Shown piece after piece: positions 1-5,684 of a DNA stretch of 9,373 nt. Position numbers and translations under genes: made by a program. Source of the DNA: an uncultured Collinsella sp. GTDB taxonomy: Bacteria; Actinomycetota; Coriobacteriia; Coriobacteriales; Coriobacteriaceae. Position 1 is the first letter of the stretch; each line of letters opens with the position of its first letter. Under the pieces are notes generated by a model. That model saw only the letters and a list, made by a program, of their open reading frames with translations. It made no database searches and was not told the origin of the DNA. The DNA lies in NCBI GenBank assembly GCA_902388545.1, contig CABMPS010000068.1, forward strand, positions 1 through 9,373, in the 5' to 3' direction.

Positions 1-1
1 A

Positions 2-838
2 TTAGTCTGTCGGCTTAATTTTATTGCAAATGCCGACCGACACGCAGGTGGCGCCGGCCAGGATAAACTCAGCCGCATCCTCGCCAGTCATGACACCGCC
101 GACACCGTTGATGGGGATATCGACGGCCTGGGCAACCTCCCAGACCATGCGCACGGCGATGTGGTGGCACAGCGGGCCCGAAAGGCCGCCCTTGGGCTTG
201 GCCACGCGGGACTTGCGGGTATGGACGTCGATGGCCATGCCCTGGATGGAGTTGATGACCGAAAGGCCGTCGGCGCCGGCAGCCTCGAGGGCCTTGGCGA
301 TCTCGGCGACGTTGACCGGCGCCATCTTCACGAACAGCGGCTTATCGGTCACCTTGCGGCAAGCAGCCATAACGGAAGAGGCGCCCTCGGGCGTGGAGCC
401 CATGGCGGCACCGCCGGCGGCGATATTAGGGCAGCTCACGTTGATCTCGTAGCCGGCAGCCCAGGGGCACAGCTCGACATACATCTCGAGTGCGCGGACA
501 AACTCGTCAACGGAGTGACCGGCAACCTGACAGATGACCTGGCAGCCGTCCTTGGACAGCTGTTCGAGCCACGGACCGGACTCGCGGGCAAAGGCGGCCA
601 CGCCGGGGTTCTGAAGGCCCACGGAGTTGATCATACCGCCGGGAATCTCGGCCATGCGGGGCGCGGGATTGCCGGGCCAGGGCTCGGCAGCGCAACCCTT
701 GGTGGTGATGGCGCCCAGCTGGGAAACATCGAAGAAGTTCTGGAACTGCCAACCGTAGCCAAAGGTACCGGCTGCGGTGTTAATGGGGTTCTGCATCTTG
801 ACGCCGCCGAAATCGACGGCCATGTTCACGGTACCCAC
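2..838 (-). CDS. pyrD: Dihydroorotate dehydrogenase class 1B, catalytic subunit, with shortened C-terminus
   Basis: This cytoplasmic FMN enzyme oxidises dihydroorotate to orotate and, in class 1B, hands electrons to PyrK. The sequence shows the family's N-terminal NP-x-AAGTFGYG (about residues 17-29), NSVGLQNPG (71-79), the catalytic-loop INVSCPN (132-138, Cys136 as base), VKMAP (170-174), GGLSGP (217-222) and NGVGGVMTGEDA (244-255). I chose GTG at 838: it shares one base with the pyrK TAG stop and follows AAGGTGG by 10 nt. In-frame ATG at 823 is the alternative but sits too far from that ribosome site. The product is 278 aa against about 300-310 usual. After VSVG the expected T-A-N-F phosphate-contact motif and final helices are replaced by an AT-rich 10-codon tail ending in TAA at the window edge, so the protein may be impaired or the edge may be a recombination or assembly junction. 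Identity is secure; integrity is doubtful. Confidence 0.9.
   Translation of the reverse strand: MGTVNMAVDFGGVKMQNPINTAAGTFGYGWQFQNFFDVSQLGAITTKGCAAEPWPGNPAPRMAEIPGGMINSVGLQNPGVAAFARESGPWLEQLSKDGCQVICQVAGHSVDEFVRALEMYVELCPWAAGYEINVSCPNIAAGGAAMGSTPEGASSVMAACRKVTDKPLFVKMAPVNVAEIAKALEAAGADGLSVINSIQGMAIDVHTRKSRVAKPKGGLSGPLCHHIAVRMVWEVAQAVDIPINGVGGVMTGEDAAEFILAGATCVSVGICNKIKPTD
5..41. repeat. Imperfect inverted repeat at the 3' end of pyrD
   Basis: Arms 5-14 (GTCTGTCGGC) and 32-41 (GCCGACCGAC) pair at 9 of 10 positions around a 17-nt AT-rich loop, 15-31. The loop and right arm lie exactly where the PyrD reading frame departs from the family. No T-run follows on either strand, so it is not an obvious intrinsic terminator. 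Its role is unknown; it could mark a junction. Confidence 0.45.
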
Positions 839-1629
839 TAGAAGACCACCACCTTGGAAGCATCGAACACGGGGCCGCACATACAAGCACCCTTCATACC
901 GTCGACCGTCTCGACATTGCAGGTGTTGCAGGCGCCAAAGCCACAGCTCATCATGCGCTCGAGCGACACCTCGCAGTACACACCGGCCTCGGCGGCAGCG
1001 GCGGCGACCTTCTTCATCATGACGGCGGGGCCGCAGCTGGCGACGTAGTCGTAGCCGCCCTCTCCAAGCAGCTCGGCTGCCGGATCGGTGCAAAAACCGT
1101 GCGTGCCGAGCGAACCGTCGTCGGTGCACACGTTAACCGTGGCGCCCAGCGCACGGAACTCATCGACACCCACGGCCTTGGAAGCGGTGCCAAAGCCCAG
1201 GCACACGTCCACATCAACACCCTGCTCGGCAAGCATGCCGGCAAGACACAGCACAGGCGGAACGCCGATGCCACCGGCGACGAGCAGTGCCTTCCTGGTG
1301 CCCTCGGGTACCATCCAGCCACGGCCACCGGGGCCCAACAGGTTAGAGGTGGAGCCAGGGCCCATCTGCGACAGACGGCGGGTATCGTCGCCCACGACGG
1401 CGTACCACAGCTCGACGGTGCCGGCCTCGGCGTCGGCGCGGTAGAAACTCAAGGGCACACGAAGCAGAGAAGACGCATCACCGGGGACGGCGATGTTCAC
1501 AAACTGACCGGGCTTGAGCGCACTTGCAAGCTTGGGGGCCGAGATAACGAGCGAGAAGATACCGTCGGCGATCTCCCGGTTCGAGACGACCTCGAAGTCG
1601 TGCATGCGTGCAGTGGAAGGTGTGGGCAT
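838..1629 (-). CDS. pyrK: Dihydroorotate dehydrogenase electron-transfer subunit (FAD, [2Fe-2S])
   Basis: PyrK pairs with class 1B PyrD and carries electrons from FMN through a [2Fe-2S] cluster and FAD to NAD in the cytoplasm. The 263-aa product has the ferredoxin-reductase flavin motif R57-x-P59-x-S61, a pyridine-nucleotide loop GGIGVPP (119-125), and a C-terminal cluster site C229-x4-C234-x2-C237-x11-C249 followed by GPVF. Length matches the family (about 255-265). The ATG at 1629 is preceded by GGAG with a 7-nt gap. It lies 92 nt after pyrC and shares one base with the pyrD start, so PyrK and PyrD are probably translationally coupled. A fifth cysteine, C251, sits where the family often has an acidic residue; this is a minor oddity. 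Identification is firm because all cofactor motifs and the adjacent pyrD agree. Confidence 0.95.
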   Translation of the reverse strand: MPTPSTARMHDFEVVSNREIADGIFSLVISAPKLASALKPGQFVNIAVPGDASSLLRVPLSFYRADAEAGTVELWYAVVGDDTRRLSQMGPGSTSNLLGPGGRGWMVPEGTRKALLVAGGIGVPPVLCLAGMLAEQGVDVDVCLGFGTASKAVGVDEFRALGATVNVCTDDGSLGTHGFCTDPAAELLGEGGYDYVASCGPAVMMKKVAAAAAEAGVYCEVSLERMMSCGFGACNTCNVETVDGMKGACMCGPVFDASKVVVF

Positions 1630-1644
1630 AGACGCTCCAATCCC

Positions 1645-1660
1645 CCATGCGGTTGCATGG
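1645..1660 (-). promoter_or_regulatory. Short perfect hairpin just upstream of the pyrK ribosome site
   Basis: CCATGC and GCATGG form a perfect 6-bp stem around a 4-nt loop. The stem ends about 7 nt before the GGAG of pyrK, so in the mRNA it could tune pyrK translation or cap a processed pyrKD transcript. Function is inferred only. Confidence 0.4.
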
Positions 1661-1676
1661 TCTAAACGAACAGAAA

Positions 1677-1701
1677 GCGCGGCACCGCAAGGGCGCCGCG
1701 C
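1677..1701 (-). promoter_or_regulatory. GC-rich hairpin in the pyrC-pyrK gap, possible partial terminator
   Basis: Arms GCGCGGC (1677-1683) and GCCGCGC (1695-1701) pair perfectly; inside, two further C-G pairs can close a 4-nt loop. In the direction of transcription the stem is followed by TTTCTGTTCGTTT, which is T-rich but interrupted. It may attenuate pyrKD relative to pyrRBC or act as a processing or stability element. No PyrR-type hexaloop is seen here. Confidence 0.45.
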
Positions 1702-1721
1702 ACAAAAGCGATAAGGCTATG

Positions 1722-3011
1722 CTAGCAGATGCAGCCGTCGGCAAGCGTCTGTTTACCGCCGACAAATACATCGGTGGCACGACCGGTGAGCGTGCGGCCG
1801 GCAAAACCGGAGTTCTCGGCGCGCGACTCGTAACCGTCCTCGCCAACCGTCCAGGTTGCGGAGGGGTCGAACACGGTCAGGTCGGCGACAGAGCCCGCCT
1901 TGACCTGAACCTGATCGAGGCCCAGAATCTCACGCGGCTTGATGGCCATGAGCTCGACCATGCGGCTCACGCTCATCTTGCCCGTGTTGACCAGCTCAGT
2001 GAGCACGAGCGACAGCGAAGTCTCGAGGCCAATCATTCCAAAGGGCGCGAGCTCGAACTCGCGGGCCTTCTCCCACGGGGTGTGGGGAGCGTGGTCGGTA
2101 ACGATAGCGTCGACGGTACCGTCGATGACACCCTGACGGATGGCCTCGGCATCCTCGTCAGTGCGCAGCGGCGGATTGACCTTGAGCGAGGTGTTGTAGG
2201 TCTCGTCCAGGTCGTTCTCGGTCAGGAACATGTGGTGCGGGGTGGCCTCGCAGGTCACCTGGACACCGGCAGCCTTACCGGCACGCACGAGCTCCAGGCC
2301 ATGAGCGGTGGAGATGTGCTGGATGTGCAGCTTGGCACCGGTCAGCTTGGCAATCTCGATGTCGCGGGCAATCTGAAGCTCCTCGCCGGCGGCCGGCCAA
2401 CCCTCGAGGGCCAGACGGGTCGAGACCTTGCCCTCGTTGATCTGGCCGTGGCCGACCAGATCCTCGTCCTGGCAGTGGCTCATAAAGACCTTGCCGAACA
2501 TCTTGCCGTAGTCCATGCAGCGACGGAGCATGCCCGCGCCCTGCACGCCGCGACCGTCGTCGGTGAAGGCGACGGCGCCGTGGGCTACCATATCGCCCAT
2601 CTCGGACATGGCCTCGCCCTTAAGACCGCGGGTCATGGCGCCCGACGGATAGACGCGGCAGTGGCCGACCTCGGCAGCGCGGGACTTGACGAACTCCACG
2701 ACGGTGCCGTTATCGGTGACGGGATCGGTGTTGGGCATGGCGCACACGCCGGTGAAGCCGCCCTTGGCAGCAGCGCGGGTGCCGCTCTCGATGTCCTCTT
2801 TGACCTCGTAGCCAGGCTCGCGCAGATGCACGTGCATATCCACCAGGCCGGGGACGAGATACTTGCCGGAAAGGTCGCGGACCTCGGCTCCCTCGGCGGC
2901 GAGGTTCTCGCCGACCTCGGCGATCTTGTCACCGTCGATCAGGACGTCGACGACACCGTCAAGCTCGACGGACGGATCGACGACGTGGGCATTCTTAAGA
3001 AGCAAGGCCAT
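1722..3011 (-). CDS. pyrC: Dihydroorotase (cyclic amidohydrolase, zinc enzyme)
   Basis: Third pathway enzyme: reversible cyclisation of N-carbamoyl-L-aspartate to dihydroorotate in the cytoplasm. The 429-aa product has the amidohydrolase signature DMHVHLREPG (H60 and H62 metal ligands, R64 substrate contact), the TDDG segment (D151/D152), H179 in MSHCQD, H232 in HIQHIST, and catalytic D306 in TDHAPH. Length and motifs match the roughly 430-aa class found in Gram-positives (B. subtilis-type), which binds zinc through this set. The ATG at 3011 was chosen because GGAGG lies 8 nt upstream and the family N-terminus (LLKNAHVVDP) starts there; the frame stays open to 3167 but that part is antisense to nothing conserved and overlaps pyrB. 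The start overlaps the end of pyrB by 17 nt, indicating coupled translation. Confidence 0.96.
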   Translation of the reverse strand: MALLLKNAHVVDPSVELDGVVDVLIDGDKIAEVGENLAAEGAEVRDLSGKYLVPGLVDMHVHLREPGYEVKEDIESGTRAAAKGGFTGVCAMPNTDPVTDNGTVVEFVKSRAAEVGHCRVYPSGAMTRGLKGEAMSEMGDMVAHGAVAFTDDGRGVQGAGMLRRCMDYGKMFGKVFMSHCQDEDLVGHGQINEGKVSTRLALEGWPAAGEELQIARDIEIAKLTGAKLHIQHISTAHGLELVRAGKAAGVQVTCEATPHHMFLTENDLDETYNTSLKVNPPLRTDEDAEAIRQGVIDGTVDAIVTDHAPHTPWEKAREFELAPFGMIGLETSLSLVLTELVNTGKMSVSRMVELMAIKPREILGLDQVQVKAGSVADLTVFDPSATWTVGEDGYESRAENSGFAGRTLTGRATDVFVGGKQTLADGCIC

Positions 3012-3939
3012 TATCGGCACCTCCAAGCAGCAGATACAGGATAGCCATACGCACGCAGATACCGGCGTAGACCTGCTCCAGGATGACGGAGCGTTGCGGG
3101 TGGTCGGCCATATAGGAGTCGAACTCAACGCCGCGGTTGATGGGGCCCGGGTGGCAGATAATCGCATCGGGCTTCATGAGCTTCTCGCGGTCCTTGGTCA
3201 GACCGAAGAGCTTGTGGTACTCACGAATCGTGGGGAACGGTGCGCCCTCGAGGCGCTCCTGCTGCACGCGCAACATGTAGACGACGTCCAGCTCGGGCAG
3301 GACGGAATCGAGGTCGCTCGTCACATGGTCGCAACCCAGAACCTCGGGCGCCGGCGGCAGCAGCGTGCCGGGGGCGACAGCGTAGGTCTCGCAGCCCATG
3401 ATCTTAAGGGCGGGGATCAGCGAGCCGCACACGCGGGAGTGCGCGATATCGCCGACGACGGCGACCTTCAGACCGTGGAAGTCACCCTTGTGCTCCCAGA
3501 TGGTGTACAGGTCGAGCAGGGCCTGCGTGGGGTGGTTGTGCTTGCCGTCGCCGGCGCAGATGACGCTCGCGGGCGAGTTCTGCGTGACGATGTAGGGAGC
3601 ACCGGCGTGCTTATCGCGAACGACGATGCAATCAATCTTGTAGGCGTTGAGGGTCTCGACGGTGTCGACGAGGCTCTCGCCCTTGACCGTGGAGGTCGAG
3701 GAGCCGCCAAAGTTGAGGCTGTCGGCCGAAAGGCGCTTCTCGGCGAGCTCGAAGGAGCTGCGGGTGCGCGTCGAGGGCTCGTTGAACATGTTGACGATGG
3801 TCTTGCCCTTGAGCGTGGGGACCTTCTTGATCGCACGCTCGTTGACCTCAGAGAACGCCTTGGCGGTCTCGAGGATGAGCTTGATGTCCTCTTCGGAGTA
3901 CTCGGTAATGTCGATCAGGTGCTTATGGTTGAACGCCAC
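2995..3939 (-). CDS. pyrB: Aspartate carbamoyltransferase catalytic subunit
   Basis: This enzyme condenses carbamoyl phosphate with aspartate, the committed step of UMP synthesis. The product is 314 aa, typical of the family. It carries the carbamoyl-phosphate loop STRTR (56-60), the neighbouring-subunit loop with K86-G-E-S, the HNHPTQALLDLYT segment (134-146), the domain-linking VVGDIAHSRV (161-170) and HPGPINRGVE near the C-terminus. I chose GTG at 3939: GGAGG lies 11 nt upstream and the family-like start (xAFNHKHLIDI) follows. An upstream in-frame GTG overlaps that ribosome site and is unlikely. The start is 4 nt beyond the pyrR stop and the ribosome site lies inside the last pyrR codons, so translation is probably coupled. 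No pyrI regulatory subunit is seen, as in other Gram-positive operons, suggesting control at transcription. Confidence 0.96.
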   Translation of the reverse strand: MAFNHKHLIDITEYSEEDIKLILETAKAFSEVNERAIKKVPTLKGKTIVNMFNEPSTRTRSSFELAEKRLSADSLNFGGSSTSTVKGESLVDTVETLNAYKIDCIVVRDKHAGAPYIVTQNSPASVICAGDGKHNHPTQALLDLYTIWEHKGDFHGLKVAVVGDIAHSRVCGSLIPALKIMGCETYAVAPGTLLPPAPEVLGCDHVTSDLDSVLPELDVVYMLRVQQERLEGAPFPTIREYHKLFGLTKDREKLMKPDAIICHPGPINRGVEFDSYMADHPQRSVILEQVYAGICVRMAILYLLLGGADNGLAS

Positions 3940-3943
3940 GGTA

Positions 3944-4540
<597 letters not shown>

Positions 4541-4549
4541 TCACATGTC

Positions 4550-4569
4550 TTGACTGCTGACACAGTCAA
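4550..4569 (-). promoter_or_regulatory. Perfect hairpin between the pyr leader terminator and the pyrR ribosome site
   Basis: TTGACTG and CAGTCAA pair perfectly (7 bp, 6-nt loop 4557-4562), extendable by a G-U and an A-U pair into the U-run of the upstream terminator. It forms only in read-through transcripts, 10-17 nt before the ribosome site. It may protect the 5' part of the message or influence pyrR translation; function is unproven. Confidence 0.45.
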
Positions 4570-4606
4570 AAAAATAGATGCCCGACCGCTTAAAGCGGAC
4601 CAGACA
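4568..4606 (-). terminator. Intrinsic terminator (attenuator) in the pyr leader
   Basis: On the minus strand a hairpin with core CCGCT-TTA-AGCGG (4598-4586), extended by imperfect pairs out to 4606/4579, is followed by TCTATTTTTTT (ending at 4568). It lies 40 nt before the pyrR start, inside the leader and not at an operon end, so it should act as an attenuator. The outermost four bases of its 5' arm are shared with the preceding PyrR-loop-like hairpin. Confidence 0.8.
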
Positions 4607-4656
4607 CCCACAGGAAGGGCTGCTCTTTGGCAGCTATGTAATTCCATGTGGGTATC
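4603..4656 (-). promoter_or_regulatory. Candidate PyrR-binding RNA hairpin in the pyr leader
   Basis: In the RNA, GAUACCCACA (4656-4647) pairs with UGUGGGUGUC (4612-4603) over 10 bp with one G-U. After a bulged U, GGAA pairs with UUCC. An asymmetric internal loop (UUACAUA against CC) leads to the apical stem GCUGC/GCAGC closing the hexaloop CAAAGA (4629-4624). The classic PyrR loop is ARUCCNGNGAGGYU, whose hexaloop is CNGNGA; here only the third loop position differs (A for G). Stem, purine-rich hexaloop, internal loop and location before a terminator and pyrR all fit. PyrR binding is inferred, not shown. Confidence 0.7.
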
Positions 4657-4682
4657 TCGTACCCCTTTAATGGTCAAGGGAT

Positions 4683-4688
4683 AGTGTA
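4683..4688 (-). promoter_or_regulatory. Possible -10 element of the pyr operon promoter
   Basis: TACACT (TAnnnT type), preceded by TTGGC, would start transcription near 4676, just ahead of the leader structures. No good -35 is seen 16-18 bp upstream, so the assignment rests mainly on position. Confidence 0.3.
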
Positions 4689-4781
4689 GCCAACCTCGAG
4701 CTTAATTGCGAGCATAAATACAGAACAATCCGTAAACGGGCGCAGGCGCTCCATAAACCTATATATATTTGTGGGACGAGC

Positions 4782-4810
4782 TTGAAAACGCACGCACGAG
4801 CTGGCATAAT
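4782..4810 (+). promoter_or_regulatory. Good sigma70-type promoter pointing towards rpmB
   Basis: TTGAAA (4782-4787), a 17-nt spacer and CATAAT (4805-4810), with TG two bases before the -10, match the housekeeping consensus well. Transcription would begin near 4817, about 163 nt before rpmB. No terminator is visible before rpmB, so it probably gives rpmB a long leader; a separate small RNA is possible. The AT-rich run at 4759-4770 lies just upstream. Confidence 0.6.
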
Positions 4811-4897
4811 CCCCTCTGCTGCACGCAAATCGGATCTACGTCCAGGGCCGTGGCGTGAGCACTATCGCCAAAAGAGGAATATCTCTGTGTAGATTAC

Positions 4898-4925
4898 GCA
4901 CAGGGAGCTGCTTCTGTGCTATAGT
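4898..4925 (+). promoter_or_regulatory. Second rpmB promoter (extended -10) with overlapping inverted repeat
   Basis: TGCTATAGT (4917-4925) is an extended -10 element; no good -35 exists at 17 bp, as is common for this class. Start of transcription would be near 4932, 48 nt before rpmB. The spacer holds GCACAG (4898-4903) and CTGTGC (4914-4919), a perfect 6-bp inverted repeat that touches the TG of the extended -10 and could be an operator. Confidence 0.5.
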
Positions 4926-4979
4926 TCAGGCTTGTTTGTTAACGCGACATGTTCGTTTGTCGCCCAAGGAGGGTCAGTT

Positions 4980-5168
4980 ATGTCCAAAGTTTGCGAAGTT
5001 TGCGGTAAGCACCCCGTTGCCGGTCGCTCCATCAGCCACTCTCACCGCGTCACCAACCGTAAGTTCCGCCCCAACATCCAGCGCGTTTACGTCGTCGTCG
5101 ATGGTCACCGTCGCAAGATGAACGTTTGCTCCACCTGCCTCAAGTCCGGCAAGGTTGCGCGCTCCTAA
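4980..5168 (+). CDS. rpmB: Ribosomal protein bL28, zinc-ribbon type
   Basis: Structural protein of the large ribosomal subunit. The 62-aa product starts with MSKVCEVCGKHP, continues with SHSHRVTNRKFRPNIQ (family core, residues 19-34) and ends with the second cysteine pair. C5/C8 and C50/C53 form two CxxC motifs, the zinc-binding (C+) form of L28. The ATG at 4980 is chosen because AAGGAGG lies 7 nt upstream; an in-frame ATG at 4932 would add 16 unrelated residues and coincides with the predicted transcription start. It is a single-gene unit with its own promoter(s) and terminator, transcribed away from the pyr operon. Zinc-type L28 genes often have a cysteine-free paralogue used under zinc limitation; none is in this window. 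Confidence 0.96.
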   Translation: MSKVCEVCGKHPVAGRSISHSHRVTNRKFRPNIQRVYVVVDGHRRKMNVCSTCLKSGKVARS

Positions 5169-5236
5169 ATAAGGTCTTACCAACAAGTACCTCGGACTCT
5201 CCGGGTCAAAGACCTCGCGTTCGTATAGAACTTACC

Positions 5237-5269
5237 AAAGGCGTCCTCCCCCACGGAGGGCGCCTTTTT
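5237..5269 (+). terminator. Strong intrinsic terminator after rpmB
   Basis: A 13-bp stem (5237-5249 with 5255-5267, one G-U pair) closes a 5-nt loop CCCAC and runs into TTTTT. The 3' arm reads GGAGGGCGCC before the T-run. It ends the rpmB transcript about 70 nt after the stop codon; the 68 bases between stop and hairpin hold nothing else I can support. Confidence 0.9.
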
Positions 5270-5272
5270 GCA

Positions 5273-5531
5273 CTCATTGGGGACAGACTTACATGAGTGT
5301 TTGCAGATGTCAAAGGAATCATAGCCCAGCTGATATGCCTTGAAGCTTGACCAGCGGTACGCATCGAGCGAGTCGAGCGCGCCTTTCACAGGATTGAGAT
5401 GGATATAATCGAGCAACTGGACCGCCTGCGTGTCCGACTCGACCGCGACCCGCGAATAGCGATTGTCAAACAGGTGCCCCGTTCTCCCCGTTTTCCCATT
5501 GAAATACTCATGTATGTCTGTCCCCAATGAG
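5273..5531. mobile_element. 259-bp REPIN/MITE-like element with 25-bp inverted termini
   Basis: Termini 5273-5297 and 5507-5531 are inverted copies identical at 24 of 25 positions, and the similarity extends inward to 28 of 30. Each end carries CATTGGGGACAGAC, a motif I associate with the flanks of REP-associated tyrosine transposases. The interior contains only the C-terminal coding part of such a transposase on the minus strand, so the unit cannot move by itself. No target duplication is visible, as expected for Y1 transposition. It sits between the rpmB terminator and the adhE upstream region, a harmless insertion site. Confidence 0.75.
5297..5509 (-). pseudogene. C-terminal remnant of a Y1-type (REP-associated) transposase
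   Basis: Reading the minus strand in the open frame gives EYFNGKTGRTGHLFDNRY, then about 50 further residues including LLDYIHLNPVKGAL and AYRWSSFKAYQ. These are hallmarks of the C-terminal half of TnpA_REP/Y1_Tnp proteins, single-strand transposases or REP processing enzymes. The N-terminal part with the HxH (HUH) metal site is absent: the coding homology begins exactly at the right terminal repeat of the element. The frame happens to stay open through both repeats and into flanking DNA (5177-5731), but the added residues look like antisense intergenic sequence, and there is no ribosome site. I regard it as a non-functional fragment left by an internal deletion. An expressed truncated protein is unlikely. 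Confidence 0.75.
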
Positions 5532-5561
5532 AGGGGCGATGCATTGGGCTGATGGATTAAG

Positions 5562-5592
5562 TTGAAACGGTTCATTTGATTGAAACGTTTTA
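5562..5592. promoter_or_regulatory. Two tandem CG-centred palindromes upstream of adhE
   Basis: TGAAACGGTTCA (5563-5574) and TGAAACGTTTTA (5581-5592), each preceded by T, are near-copies of the palindrome TGAAACGTTTCA, a form typical of LacI-family operators. Their centres are 18 bp apart on the same DNA face region. They lie 90-120 nt ahead of adhE. They do not match the 14-bp CcpA cre spacing or a Rex site well. The regulator is unknown. Confidence 0.4.
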
Positions 5593-5635
5593 GTATGCCT
5601 TTTACGGGAATCTTACCGTTTACCGAATTATTTAT

Positions 5636-5644
5636 TGCTATCAT
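5636..5644 (+). promoter_or_regulatory. Likely adhE promoter, extended -10
   Basis: TGCTATCAT is an extended -10 element with weak -35 candidates only. Transcription would begin near 5651, giving a leader of about 34 nt that contains the AAGGAG ribosome site at 5673-5678. The surrounding 5532-5684 stretch is notably AT-rich. Confidence 0.45.
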
Positions 5645-5684
5645 GCAAGGCGTAGGGTAAATCTCCGATCGCAAGGAGACACAA

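Noticed and set aside
1647..3044. 465-codon open frame on the plus strand opposite pyrC
   Set aside because: It is antisense to a pyrC with all catalytic motifs, has no ribosome site, and its low-complexity Gly/Ala/Leu/Asp/His-rich composition is what the reverse of GC3-biased coding DNA gives.
4655..4677. TTGACC with TACCCA as a minus-strand promoter for pyrR
   Set aside because: The -35 is good but the -10 matches poorly, and a start there would remove the 5' arm of the conserved-looking leader hairpin.
4855..5121. 88-codon plus-strand frame overlapping the rpmB promoter and gene
   Set aside because: Runs out of frame through rpmB, starts at GTG without a ribosome site, and overlaps promoter elements.
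5562..5592. CcpA cre sites or a Rex site upstream of adhE
   Set aside because: The TG to CG spacing is one base too short for the cre consensus, and no TTGTGAnnnnnnTCACAA-like Rex palindrome is present.
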